Source: Oscillospiraceae bacterium (GTDB taxonomy: Bacteria > Bacillota > Clostridia > Oscillospirales > Ruminococcaceae). From it: a stretch of DNA of 64,000 nt. Of this stretch, positions 7,259 through 16,021 are shown in pieces. The position numbers and the translations under genes are program-made. The notes beneath the pieces were generated by a model. That model worked only from the letters and a program-made list of their open reading frames with translations, searched no databases and was not told the origin of the DNA. Each line of letters begins with the position of its first letter. The first letter of the stretch is position 1. The stretch spans positions 20,690 through 84,689 of the forward strand of contig SVMX01000007.1 of assembly GCA_015067175.1 (NCBI GenBank). Direction: 5' to 3'.

Positions 7259-7474
7259 ATGCAGAAGAAAAAGATACTTACTATCAAAGAGGCAGCATTG
7301 CTTATTGATGGATTAACTGAATATCGTATCAGGCAAATGTGTATATCAGGGCAAATCAAATGTTTCAAAGCTGGACGAAAATATCTATTCAGTGAAGAAG
7401 CGTTATATGAGGCTGTATTTGGTAATGTAATAACTCCAAATACTGATACGCTGATTAGCAATGTCCAAAATTAA
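7259..7474 (+). CDS. xis: Excisionase (MerR-like HTH)
   Basis: 71 residues with the excisionase helix-turn-helix pattern (LTIKEAALLIDGLTEYRIRQMCISGQIKCFKAGRKYLFSEEAL). Xis proteins bend DNA at element ends and direct Int to excision. A strong GAGGAGG site lies at 7208-7214, but the first ATG after it (7217) opens a 10-codon frame ending in TAA at 7247-7249, in the same frame as xis; translation of xis must restart at 7259. This looks like either a tiny coupling leader or a nonsense mutation that shortened the N-terminus. The conserved domain is intact. Confidence 0.8.
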   Translation: MQKKKILTIKEAALLIDGLTEYRIRQMCISGQIKCFKAGRKYLFSEEALYEAVFGNVITPNTDTLISNVQN

Positions 7475-7535
7475 CAAATTCACAAGCGATGTTTTGTAAT
7501 GTTATACAATTATCGAGAAAGACCATATTTATCAC

Positions 7536-7564
7536 TTGCACTTTAACACTTTAATGTGTATAAT
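7536..7564 (+). promoter_or_regulatory. Promoter of the integrase gene
   Basis: TTGCAC (7536-7541), 17-bp spacer, TATAAT (7559-7564), 47 bp before the int start. Confidence 0.7.
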
Positions 7565-7610
7565 TAGAGTGTAGTAATGTGCCATTTGTTAGATATGGAG
7601 GAATTTAACT

Positions 7611-8801
7611 ATGGCAACAATCAGAAAAAGGGGCAATGGCTCCTATGAGATCAAAGTATCCTGCGGATATGGTGTTGACGGAAAACAGAAAGCTCAATAT
7701 AAAACTTGGAAACCTGAAAAGGGTATGACTCCAAAGCAAATCGAAAAGGAATTAAATCGTCAGGCGGTTTTCTTTGAGGAGTCCTGCAAAAAAGGACAGA
7801 TAACTGCATCAATTAAATTTGAAACATTTGCAGAGCAGTGGTTTGAGGAATACGCAAAGATCAATCTTCGAAACACTTCCTATGAGCGTATGTTACAATT
7901 ACGGCACCGTGTATATCCCGCAATAGGACATTTGAGGCTTGATAAGATCAACGCCCGTATTATTCAGCAGTTCGTAAATGACCTGCTGCAAAACGGAAAG
8001 AGCGAAAAGAACGGTAAACCGTTGTCGAGAAAAACGGTTGTGCATCATTTAAGTTTTATTTCCAATGTTTTTACTTATGCTATGAGAATGGATATGCTCT
8101 GCGACAATCCTTGTCGCCGTGTGTTCATACCAAAAGGCGAGGTAAAGGAAAAAGAAATCTACACACTACAAGAGGTTGAAGAGATATTTTCTGCTTTGGA
8201 AAAAGAGCCGCTGAAATACAGATTGTTCATTATGCTTGCAGTTTACAGTGGTTTCAGGCGTGGTGAAATGCTTGGGCTTGAATGGAAAGACATTGATTGG
8301 GATAATGGTGTAATAAGTGTTCGTCGTACCTCAAATTATACAGCAGAGCGAGGCATTTACACAGACACCACTAAAACAAGAAAATCCCAGCGTTCATCGA
8401 AATTCCCGCCAATGATTATTGAACTGCTAAAAGCCTATAAAGCGGAGCAAGATAAAGAACGAGAGCGTTTAGGTGATAAGTGGCAGGACTTTGACCGTTT
8501 GTTCGTCAAATGGGACGGTAGACCGATGAATAATAATACTCCTTACTTTTGGTTTGATGAATTTTGCACAAAGCATAATTTCAGGTTTTGTGATATTCAT
8601 TCTTTGCGACATCTTCACGCTAGTCTACTCATAAATGCAGGTGTGGATATGGTAGCTGTATCAGGTGATTTAGGACATTCTTGCGTTGCTACAACAGGTA
8701 ATATTTATTGTCATATGTTCCAAGAGGCAAAGGCTAGGAATTGCGATGCAATTACAGTAGCTCTTGATTTTGGAAATAAAAAAGAGTCACAGGCTTCCTA
8801 A
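7611..8801 (+). CDS. int: Tn916-type tyrosine recombinase (integrase)
   Basis: 396 residues, the normal length of Tn916-family integrases. The N-terminus (MATIRKRGNGSYEIKVSCGY) is an AP2-like arm-site domain, followed by a SAM-like core-binding domain (about 70-165) and the catalytic domain. Catalytic residues visible: R216 (SGFRRGE), a lysine near 255-258, H330 and R333 (HSLRH), H356 (LGHS) and nucleophile Y366 (NIYCH). AGG-type ribosome site at TGGAGGAA. The gene points at tRNA-Glu 130 bp away, which fits integration at a tRNA 3' end, and it follows xis as in other Tn916-like elements. Confidence 0.93.
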   Translation: MATIRKRGNGSYEIKVSCGYGVDGKQKAQYKTWKPEKGMTPKQIEKELNRQAVFFEESCKKGQITASIKFETFAEQWFEEYAKINLRNTSYERMLQLRHRVYPAIGHLRLDKINARIIQQFVNDLLQNGKSEKNGKPLSRKTVVHHLSFISNVFTYAMRMDMLCDNPCRRVFIPKGEVKEKEIYTLQEVEEIFSALEKEPLKYRLFIMLAVYSGFRRGEMLGLEWKDIDWDNGVISVRRTSNYTAERGIYTDTTKTRKSQRSSKFPPMIIELLKAYKAEQDKERERLGDKWQDFDRLFVKWDGRPMNNNTPYFWFDEFCTKHNFRFCDIHSLRHLHASLLINAGVDMVAVSGDLGHSCVATTGNIYCHMFQEAKARNCDAITVALDFGNKKESQAS

Positions 8802-8844
8802 TGCGAGTGACTAATAATATGGGCAAAAACAGTATTGCTTTTCA

Positions 8845-8866
8845 TAAGTGGCAAATAAGTGGCAAA
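8845..8866. repeat. Tandem 11-bp repeat, candidate integrase arm site
   Basis: TAAGTGGCAAA occurs twice without a gap (8845-8855, 8856-8866) between int and tRNA-Glu. Short direct repeats near the element end are bound by the N-terminal domain of Tn916-type integrases. Confidence 0.5.
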
Positions 8867-8931
8867 CGCAAAATCCCTAAAAAAGTAAAGCTCCCAAACG
8901 GCTCTATAAAGCTATTCGAGAGCAATGTGTG

Positions 8932-9006
8932 TGGTGACCCGTACGGGAATCGAACCCATGATTCCGCCGTGAAAGGGCGATGTCTTAACCTCTTGACCAA
9001 CGGGCC
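8932..9006 (-). tRNA. tRNA-Glu (anticodon UUC)
   Basis: The minus strand folds as a cloverleaf: acceptor GGCCCGT with ACGGGTC, anticodon loop with TTC, T-loop GGTTCGATTCC, and encoded CCA at its end (8932-8934). Its 3' end faces int and probably forms the attachment site. Confidence 0.95.
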
Positions 9007-9010
9007 GTTT

Positions 9011-9087
9011 TGGTAGCGGCAATCGGATTCGAACCAATGACACCCTGGGTATGAACCAAGTGCTCTAGCCAACTGAGCTATGCCGCC
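9011..9087 (-). tRNA. tRNA-Met (anticodon CAU)
   Basis: Minus strand, acceptor GGCGGCA with TGCCGCT, anticodon loop TTCATAC, T-loop GGTTCGAATCC, CCA encoded. Four bases separate it from tRNA-Glu, so both are co-transcribed. CAT in a non-initiator context suggests the elongator tRNA. Confidence 0.93.
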
Positions 9088-9126
9088 ATGTAACGAACGA
9101 GGAGCCATCGCCCCAACGACTTATTA

Positions 9127-9155
9127 ATTATATCACAGCTTATTTGATTTGTCAA
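9127..9155 (-). promoter_or_regulatory. Promoter of the tRNA-Met/tRNA-Glu unit
   Basis: Minus strand TTGACA (9155-9150), 17-bp spacer, TATAAT (9132-9127), 40 bp before tRNA-Met. Confidence 0.85.
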
Positions 9156-9314
9156 GCGTTTTTTTGATTTTTTTACGAAAATTTATTTTGTCGGCAAAAA
9201 AACTGAAAAAAAGTGCAGTGCAAATGCAAAAATGCCAATGAAGTAAATATTTTTCCTGTTTCTGCCTATACTTTAGATAGAAATATTTTTCGCTGTAACA
9301 GGAGGAATATGTAA

Positions 9315-11702
9315 ATGATCTCATTTAACGGGTTTACGGATAAGGCTTCGGTGGCGCTGAACGCTGCGGTTGCGGCGGCGATGGGCTTCGGGCATACTTA
9401 TGTTGGAAGCGAGCATATCTTGTATGGACTTACAGCCGACGAGAACAGCCCATCGGCACTTGTGTTGAAAAAATACGGGATTGGTAGAAAGGAGATACTG
9501 TCCAAACTTGAAACTCTTGTGGGCAGAGGAGTGCCTACGAGGCTTGGCGCTTCCGACCTTACTCCGCGAAGCCGAAGACTCATGGAGAGCGCGATAAACC
9601 TAGCTTCAAGCGAGGGCAGCAAGACCGCGGGCACTGAGCATCTGCTGCGTGCGATAGTGCTCGACCGTGATTGTTATGCAAGCGTAATTCTGACCGAGCT
9701 TGGCGCGAACGGCGAGCGGCTTGCGGCGGAGCCTACTGCGCGAAAATATGTCGAGCCGTCCTTTGATGAAAAGGAACGCCGCTCCAAAAATTCCGCGCTT
9801 TCAAAGTACGCAAGAGATATGACCGCGCAAGCTCAGGCAGGTAAGCTCGACCCTGTCATTGGACGTGATGAGGAGATAAACAGTGTGATACGCGTGCTGC
9901 TGCGCCGATACAAGAACAATCCTTGCCTTATCGGTGACGCGGGAGTCGGAAAGACCGCCGTGATAGAGGGCTTTGCTCAGCGCATTGCTGAACGCTCAGT
10001 GCCCGAGGAGCTGCTCGGCAAACGTATTTATTCGCTTGACCTTACCGCCATGCTTGCAGGTGCAAAATACCGCGGCGACTTTGAAGACCGTCTTAAAGGA
10101 GTTTTGGAGGAGGCAACTGCGGCAAGTGGCGTAATTCTTTTTATTGATGAGCTTCACGGCATTGTCGGCACAGGCGCCGCTGAGGGCGCGATAGACGCCG
10201 CAAATATTTTGAAGCCTAAGCTTGCACGCGGCGAGATATGCGTTATCGGTGCAACTACAACGGAAGAATACCGCAAGTTTATCGAAAAGGACAGCGCACT
10301 TGAGCGGCGTTTCCAGTCAATCAAGGTTGAGGCTCCGTGCGAAGCGGCGGCGCTTGAGATATTAAAGGGTCTGCGTGCGCGTTATGAGGTGCATCACCGT
10401 GCCGAGATAACCGATGATGCACTGAACGCCGCCGTGGAGCTTTCCGTACGCTATATAACCGACAGAAATCTTCCCGATAAGGCGATAGATCTGCTGGACG
10501 AGGCAGCGGCACAGGCTCGTATACGTCAGCAGCACAGCTCCCCGAAGCAGCAGCTTGAGGAGATACGCGCTGAAATGGCGCGTGCTATTTCCGAAAAACG
10601 CTTTGCTGATATTCCTGCACTTAGAGAACGCGAAAACGTGCTTGCACAGCGTGGCAGCAGACCGATACAGCGCATAGTTGTGGACGCTGAAGCGATAGCG
10701 GTTACAGTATCGTCTATAACAGGCATTCCTGCGGCACAGCTCACTGCCGATGAAAGCAGGCGTTTGAATGGTATCGAGGAATTTTTAAAGCAGCGGATAA
10801 TCGGTCAGGATAATGCTGTGGAGCAGGTCGCGGCGGCGATTCGGCGCGGCAGAAGCGGACTTAAAGACCCGAAGCGTCCTGTCTGCTCATTTTTGTTTTT
10901 GGGACAGACGGGTGTTGGCAAGACCGAGCTTTCAAGAGCGGTCGCGGAAGCGGTATTCGGCAGCGAGGAGCGCCTTATACGCTTTGATATGTCGGAATTT
11001 ATGGAGCGCCATTCGGTGTCAAAGCTCATTGGCTCTCCGCCCGGTTATGTGGGATATGAGCAGGAGGGTCAGCTAATAAAGCGGATACGCACAGCGCCGT
11101 ATTCCGTGGTGCTTTTCGACGAAGCCGAAAAGGCTCACCCCGATGTTATGAACCTGCTTTTGCAGATACTTGAGGACGGCACGCTCACCGCTGCGGACGG
11201 CAGAAAAGCAGACTTCAGAAACGCGATAATCATTCTTACGGGAAACGTGGGGGCGGAGGTGTTAAGCCGCTCGTCTGTGGGATTCGGAGAAAACTCGGGC
11301 GGCAAAAGCGATGTTATGCGCGAGCTTAAAAAACAGTTCAGACCTGAATTTCTGAACAGGCTTGACAGCGTTGTTGTATTTGAAAGCCTTGGCACGACCC
11401 AGCTTCAGCGCATCTGCTCGCTTATGCTGCGGTCATTGTCACAGCGCGCTGCCTCCTGCGGCATTGAGCTTACGTTTGACGAAAGCGCAGTGAAGCAGCT
11501 TTGCGCAGAGGCTCTTTTAAAGGAGCAAGGCGCCGACAAGCTTGGCGCGCGTCCGCTGCGCAGAGTTATCACAAATGAAGTGGAGGATATGCTGTCGGGC
11601 AAGATAATAAACGGCGAGCTTAAAAGCGGCAGCAGCGCCCTTGTGATAGCTGACGGCGGAAGCTTTTTGGTGCGGGAATGTCACACACAGGCAAAGTCGT
11701 AA
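9315..11702 (+). CDS. ClpC-like AAA+ unfoldase
   Basis: 795 residues: Clp_N repeat domain (1-140), first AAA+ module with Walker A GDAGVGKT (207-214) and Walker B VILFIDEL (273-280), a short linker with a UVR-like helix pair (about 410-445), and a second module with GQTGVGKT (530-537) and [14 protein letters not shown], then the C-terminal D2-small domain. The SVGFGENS segment after the second module corresponds to the ClpP-binding loop (I/V/LGF), so it should feed substrates to ClpP. The short middle region separates it from ClpB, whose gene lies at 33322. AGGAGG 9 bp before the ATG. Monocistronic, ended by a strong hairpin. Confidence 0.93.
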   Translation: MISFNGFTDKASVALNAAVAAAMGFGHTYVGSEHILYGLTADENSPSALVLKKYGIGRKEILSKLETLVGRGVPTRLGASDLTPRSRRLMESAINLASSEGSKTAGTEHLLRAIVLDRDCYASVILTELGANGERLAAEPTARKYVEPSFDEKERRSKNSALSKYARDMTAQAQAGKLDPVIGRDEEINSVIRVLLRRYKNNPCLIGDAGVGKTAVIEGFAQRIAERSVPEELLGKRIYSLDLTAMLAGAKYRGDFEDRLKGVLEEATAASGVILFIDELHGIVGTGAAEGAIDAANILKPKLARGEICVIGATTTEEYRKFIEKDSALERRFQSIKVEAPCEAAALEILKGLRARYEVHHRAEITDDALNAAVELSVRYITDRNLPDKAIDLLDEAAAQARIRQQHSSPKQQLEEIRAEMARAISEKRFADIPALRERENVLAQRGSRPIQRIVVDAEAIAVTVSSITGIPAAQLTADESRRLNGIEEFLKQRIIGQDNAVEQVAAAIRRGRSGLKDPKRPVCSFLFLGQTGVGKTELSRAVAEAVFGSEERLIRFDMSEFMERHSVSKLIGSPPGYVGYEQEGQLIKRIRTAPYSVVLFDEAEKAHPDVMNLLLQILEDGTLTAADGRKADFRNAIIILTGNVGAEVLSRSSVGFGENSGGKSDVMRELKKQFRPEFLNRLDSVVVFESLGTTQLQRICSLMLRSLSQRAASCGIELTFDESAVKQLCAEALLKEQGADKLGARPLRRVITNEVEDMLSGKIINGELKSGSSALVIADGGSFLVRECHTQAKS

Positions 11703-11712
11703 ATCATAGCGA

Positions 11713-11748
11713 AAAGCCACTTTTGGCACTAATGTCAAAAGTGGCTTT
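11713..11748. terminator. Bidirectional terminator between clpC-like gene and pulA
   Basis: Perfect 13-bp stem, AAAGCCACTTTTG (11713-11725) with its complement (11736-11748), between two converging genes. Confidence 0.85.
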
Positions 11749-11756
11749 GTAATATC

Positions 11757-13676
11757 TTATAGGTTTGTATCACTTTTTTTACGTAATACAAGCACGCTTT
11801 GAGGCGTAGCTGAGGCTTTGCCTTGAATTTCATAAAGAGGCGTAATGGACGCGTTTTTTCCGTCACACAGCACCTCGTAAGCTTCGCCTTTTGTAAGCTT
11901 CATTACAGCACGGCGACGATGCGGATTGATGATTATAATGAGCCGTCCTACATAGATCGCAAAGGCTGCTCCGCTGAGATCTGTGAAGCGGATTTCTCTA
12001 ACCTCGGCGGCGGTGCGAAGTCTAAGCTCCTCGTGCGCTTTTCTTATCGCAATAAGCCCCTTGCAGTATTCGAGATGTTCTTTGTGCTCGGTAACGCAGT
12101 TCCACTTTATGCAGTTTACACTGTCGGGAGAGCGATAGCTGTTGCTGTCAAATCCGCCTTTTCCGTCAGGTTTTGTCCGTAACAGCTCCTGTCCTGCCTG
12201 TAGAAACGGTATTCCCTGAGCCAAAAGCACAAGCGATATTCCTAGTCTGCTTACGCGCAAACGCTCCGCAGTGTCGGCATTCGGCATTGATAAGGTGAGC
12301 TTGTCCCAAAAAGTGAGGTTATCGTGCGCCTCTACATAATTCACGGTTGAGGTTGGCGACTTTGCCCAGCAGTGCTGATATGCTCTTAAAACGTCACGGT
12401 GATATATGCCGCCGCATATCACGGATTTTATAAGCTCACGCTTGTTTTTGTCTGCCGCGCCGTTTATATAGCCACAGTCGCGGTCGCAAAAAACCGAACC
12501 TTTAACACCATCGCGGAAGTCATCAGAAAACATCGCAATATTGTCGGTATCTGCCGCATTTATCTTCATTGCGCGGCGCTGCTCAGAGAGCGGAGACGCA
12601 CCGCCCGTCCAGCCCTCGCCGTAAAGTATGATGTCGGGATTTATCATGCGAAGCTTTTTTGCCCATTTGTTCAGAGTTTTTATGTCGATAAGCCCCATCA
12701 AATCAAATCGGAAGCCATCAATATGATAGTCCCTGCACAGCGCGCAAAGGCTGTCGCAGATGAATTTTGACATCATTCTGCGCTCGGAAGCAAGTTCGTT
12801 TCCGCAGCCAGAGCCATTGGAAAAGCTTCCGTCACGCTCATGGCGATAATAGTAATGCGGATATATTATCCCAAACGGCGACTGCGCCGCGTCAAACGTG
12901 TGATTATACACTACATCGAATATCACGCCCAAGCCTTTATCGTGCATGGCTTTCACAAGTCGGCGAAGCTCCTTTATTCGCGCATAGCCGTTATATGGGT
13001 CAAGGGAATAGCCTCCCTCGGGCACATTGTAAAGCACAGGGTCATAGCCCCAGTTAAAAGCAGGCGCGGCCTCGTCAACGCTCGCGAAATCCATAACGGG
13101 AAGCAAATGAACATGGGTAACGCCAAGGTCTGCTATATACGAAAGCCCCACGGTATCGCCATAGCGGTTTTTAACGTTTTCTTCACAAAATGCGGCGAAT
13201 TTGCCGCGATATGTAAAGTCCGCGTTTTCGTCCATTGAGAAGTCGCGGACATGAAGCTCATAAATGAGCGCGTCACAGGGGCTTTGAAGTTTGACATAGC
13301 TGTCGTGCTCCCAACCCTCTATATAAGCCGACTGCGGCGATACGACCATACTGCGTTTGCTGTTAAGTCCCGCGCCTTTTGAGTAGATATCGGGCGTTTC
13401 GCGCACGGCTTCCCCATGCTTTACCGCATAGGTATAATAAATACCGTCAAGGTCGCCTAAAACAGCGGCGCGCCACACGCCCTTTTCGCACAGCTCCATG
13501 CAGAGCGTTTTATAAGGCGCACCGTCAGTGCCGCTTTTGTAAAGGCGAAGCTCTATGCTTTTGGCATAGGGTGACCACACGGCGAACTCGGTCTTTTCCT
13601 TGGAATACACCGCGCCAAGCTCGCCGCCGTAGTAATATTTTCTGTCGGTTTCGTAAAAGCTGAGCTTTTCGTCCAT
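11757..13676 (-). CDS. pulA: Type I pullulanase (GH13 debranching enzyme)
   Basis: 639 residues. An N-terminal CBM48-like beta domain (AVYSKEKTEFAVWSPYAKSIELRLY) leads into the GH13 barrel with the type I pullulanase signature YNWGYDP, region I VVYNHTF, nucleophile region DGFRFDLMG, acid/base region ILYGEGW and region IV VNYVEAHDNLTFWD. No signal peptide, so cytoplasmic: it would cut alpha-1,6 links in imported maltodextrins or glycogen. The ATG at 13676 follows AAGGAGG; a 16-codon longer frame is less likely. It is the last gene after the maltodextrin importer genes. Confidence 0.95.
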   Translation of the reverse strand: MDEKLSFYETDRKYYYGGELGAVYSKEKTEFAVWSPYAKSIELRLYKSGTDGAPYKTLCMELCEKGVWRAAVLGDLDGIYYTYAVKHGEAVRETPDIYSKGAGLNSKRSMVVSPQSAYIEGWEHDSYVKLQSPCDALIYELHVRDFSMDENADFTYRGKFAAFCEENVKNRYGDTVGLSYIADLGVTHVHLLPVMDFASVDEAAPAFNWGYDPVLYNVPEGGYSLDPYNGYARIKELRRLVKAMHDKGLGVIFDVVYNHTFDAAQSPFGIIYPHYYYRHERDGSFSNGSGCGNELASERRMMSKFICDSLCALCRDYHIDGFRFDLMGLIDIKTLNKWAKKLRMINPDIILYGEGWTGGASPLSEQRRAMKINAADTDNIAMFSDDFRDGVKGSVFCDRDCGYINGAADKNKRELIKSVICGGIYHRDVLRAYQHCWAKSPTSTVNYVEAHDNLTFWDKLTLSMPNADTAERLRVSRLGISLVLLAQGIPFLQAGQELLRTKPDGKGGFDSNSYRSPDSVNCIKWNCVTEHKEHLEYCKGLIAIRKAHEELRLRTAAEVREIRFTDLSGAAFAIYVGRLIIIINPHRRRAVMKLTKGEAYEVLCDGKNASITPLYEIQGKASATPQSVLVLRKKSDTNL

Positions 13677-13689
13677 GATGTCCTCCTTG

Positions 13690-14526
13690 CTATTCCTTGA
13701 CCGAGCCTCCCGTAACTCCCTCAACGTAAAACCGCTGCATGATGATAAACAGCAGTCCTATCGGTATAGACACAAGCACCGCGCCCGCCGCAAACTGCGT
13801 GTAGTAGGTGCTGATAAACTCGCGTTCAAGCATTCTGAACATACCAAGCGCAACGGTGTAGTTATCATAATCTGTGCCGCAGATTATACTTGGGAAGATA
13901 TAATCTATCCACGGGGTCATGAAAGAGGTGAGCACCGTATACACGATTATCGGCTTTGAAAGAGGAAGAGTTATTTTGAAAAATATCTGTGATTTTGTTG
14001 CGCCGTCAAGATATGCCGACTCGTCCACAGACCGCGGAATAGTATCAAAAAAGCCTTTTGCGATATAGTAGCTGAGTCCCGCGCCTGCGATATAAAACAG
14101 CGTCAACGATACTAGCGGCTGCTGAAGCAGGTTCATTCCCTTGAGAATATAATACACCGCAAGCATAGACATGAACGCAGGGAACATTCCCAGTATAAGC
14201 GCTATATTCATCATCGGCTTTTTCATGCGGAATTTAAGTCTGCTCAGCGCAAAAGATACCGCAAGCACCATAGCGGTCGAGCCGATACAAGAGAATATCG
14301 CGACTGTCAGCGTATTGAAAAACCATCGCACAAAATCGAACTGCTGTCCTCTCTGAAGAAGCTTTACATAGTTGTTTACTGTATAGGATTTCGGGAAGAA
14401 ATAGCTTGTATATGCGCCCGGTTCCTCACGAAAAGAAATAAGGATTATCCATAAAAGCGGCAGTATCCAGATGATACCGAGAACGGTCAAGAGGATATAA
14501 GCGCCCGCATTTCTCTGCTTCATCAC
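13690..14526 (-). CDS. malG: Sugar ABC transporter permease (MalG-like)
   Basis: 278 residues, six membrane segments and the EAA loop DESAYLDGATKSQIFFKITLPL that contacts the ATPase. It overlaps the upstream permease by 4 bp. With pulA 13 bp downstream and a binding protein and MalF-like permease upstream, it is most likely part of a maltodextrin importer. No ATPase gene is in the cluster, as is common in Firmicutes, where a shared MsmK-type ATPase serves several importers. Confidence 0.9.
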   Translation of the reverse strand: MMKQRNAGAYILLTVLGIIWILPLLWIILISFREEPGAYTSYFFPKSYTVNNYVKLLQRGQQFDFVRWFFNTLTVAIFSCIGSTAMVLAVSFALSRLKFRMKKPMMNIALILGMFPAFMSMLAVYYILKGMNLLQQPLVSLTLFYIAGAGLSYYIAKGFFDTIPRSVDESAYLDGATKSQIFFKITLPLSKPIIVYTVLTSFMTPWIDYIFPSIICGTDYDNYTVALGMFRMLEREFISTYYTQFAAGAVLVSIPIGLLFIIMQRFYVEGVTGGSVKE

Positions 14527-16013
14527 ATCGCCTCCCCACTGTAGGACTTTGTCCTTTTGAACGTTATGAGCGATATTGCGGAGCAGATCACGAATACCAG
14601 TATACCTATCACAGAAGCAAGGCTGTAGTCACGCGAATCTACCGTCAGCTTATACAGCCAAGTAACCAGCAGGTCGGTCTTTCCCGCCTGATAGTAGTCG
14701 AGCGTTGCAGGCGCGCCCTCTGTAAGAAAGTAGATAACGTTAAAGCTGTTGATGTTGCCGATAAACTGCGTAATAAGATACGGCGCTGTAACATACAGCA
14801 CATACGGCATGGTTATCTTTCTGAAGATAACGCGCGGCGGCGCGCCGTCTATCCTTGCCGCTTCATAAAGGTCTGCGGGGATATTAAGCAGTATTCCCGA
14901 TGTTATCAGCATAGTGTAGGGGATACCTATCCAAAGGTTCACAAGTATAACCGTCACTCTCGCCCATGTCGGGTCAGTAAAGAACGGCAGTGGCTGTGCG
15001 ATAAGCCCCCACTCCATCAAAAGCACGTTCAGCGGTCCTGCTTCGGCTAGGATATTCTTCATGACCAGCAGCGACACAAACTGCGGAACTGCGATAGCGA
15101 GCACGAACAGCGTTCTGAAAAAGCCCTTGAAGCGCACGCCCTTTCGGTTTATCAGAAGTGCCAGTGCGATTCCCAAAAAGTAATTCAGAAACGTCGCAAA
15201 TACCGCCCATACAAGCGTCCAGCCGAGAACGTGCCAAAAGGTCTCGCCAAGCATCGAGCCTGTCCCGAGAATGGTCTTGAAATTATCAAGCCCGACCCAA
15301 GTGAAAAGATTTGCGGGAACTTGATGGTTGCGGTCGTAGTTCGTGAACGCGAGGGCGATCATATATATCAGCGGTATTACCGTAAACACCACGATACCGA
15401 AAGCAGGCAGAAACAGCAGAGTTTTGTGAAAACCGCCGTCAAAAAGCTCTCGACACTCATCTTTAAACGAGGGCAGCTTTTTTCCGAGCTTAGCTGTTTT
15501 TTCGGCAAGTGCTGCGCTGCGTATATTCATCGCCCAAAGCGCCGCAAAAGCAAACACCGCCGCGCAGGACAATATACCGTACAGCAATATCAGCATGGAA
15601 TTGTCGCCGTTTTCTATCAGCACGTCTATTCCAAGCTCCTCGTCATAATACCAGCCGCGCTGTATCGTGCCGAGCGTTGGCAGCTTTTTTATATACTCCC
15701 AGCCGAAAAACACGATAAACAAAACAAAACCGACCTCAGCCGCAAGAAACAGCAGTCCTTTTATTATCTGACCGCGAAAAAGATTTCCTGCTCCCATTAT
15801 AACATAGGAAAGCTTTGTGCGCAAGCCGCCTTTGAAAAACGTCACAAACAGCCATGCGATACCTCTGCCTATGGCTTTCGCGGATTTTGCGGCATTGCGT
15901 GGAATTGCAGCAAAAAACGCAGCTATGCTTTTGAAAAAGCTAAGCAAGCCTGTCCCCGCCTTATGCCAAAGCTTTTTGTACCAAGGCAGAAGGAAGTAGT
16001 CCATTCTGTTCAT
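14523..16013 (-). CDS. malF: Sugar ABC transporter permease (MalF-like, long N-terminus)
   Basis: 496 residues. The permease core occupies roughly residues 190-495 and carries the EAA loop EAARIDGAPPRVIFRKITMPY. The first 190 residues are an extension with a basic stretch and hydrophobic segments near 75-105 and 135-165, so the protein has more membrane segments than standard MalF. GGGAGG lies inside the end of the binding-protein gene. The partner is the MalG-like permease with which it overlaps. Confidence 0.9.
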   Translation of the reverse strand: MNRMDYFLLPWYKKLWHKAGTGLLSFFKSIAAFFAAIPRNAAKSAKAIGRGIAWLFVTFFKGGLRTKLSYVIMGAGNLFRGQIIKGLLFLAAEVGFVLFIVFFGWEYIKKLPTLGTIQRGWYYDEELGIDVLIENGDNSMLILLYGILSCAAVFAFAALWAMNIRSAALAEKTAKLGKKLPSFKDECRELFDGGFHKTLLFLPAFGIVVFTVIPLIYMIALAFTNYDRNHQVPANLFTWVGLDNFKTILGTGSMLGETFWHVLGWTLVWAVFATFLNYFLGIALALLINRKGVRFKGFFRTLFVLAIAVPQFVSLLVMKNILAEAGPLNVLLMEWGLIAQPLPFFTDPTWARVTVILVNLWIGIPYTMLITSGILLNIPADLYEAARIDGAPPRVIFRKITMPYVLYVTAPYLITQFIGNINSFNVIYFLTEGAPATLDYYQAGKTDLLVTWLYKLTVDSRDYSLASVIGILVFVICSAISLITFKRTKSYSGEAM

Positions 16014-16021
16014 TCAAACGC

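Larger units (their letters stand above)
1..8931. mobile_element. Right part of a probable integrative element
   Basis: The AT-rich block ends with sigma-like gene, xis and int against tRNA-Glu at 8932. The left end lies outside the window, so inclusion of the secreted protein and agr locus as cargo is inferred from composition and continuity, not shown by an attachment site. Confidence 0.5.

Noticed and set aside
8801-9016. 71-codon frame overlapping the int stop and continuing through tRNA-Glu
   Set aside because: Its second half is the translation of the tRNA-Glu region read backwards; no ribosome site.
12399-13238. Plus-strand frames within the pullulanase gene (several over 95 codons)
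   Set aside because: Shadow frames in GC-rich coding sequence with no start context or family signal.
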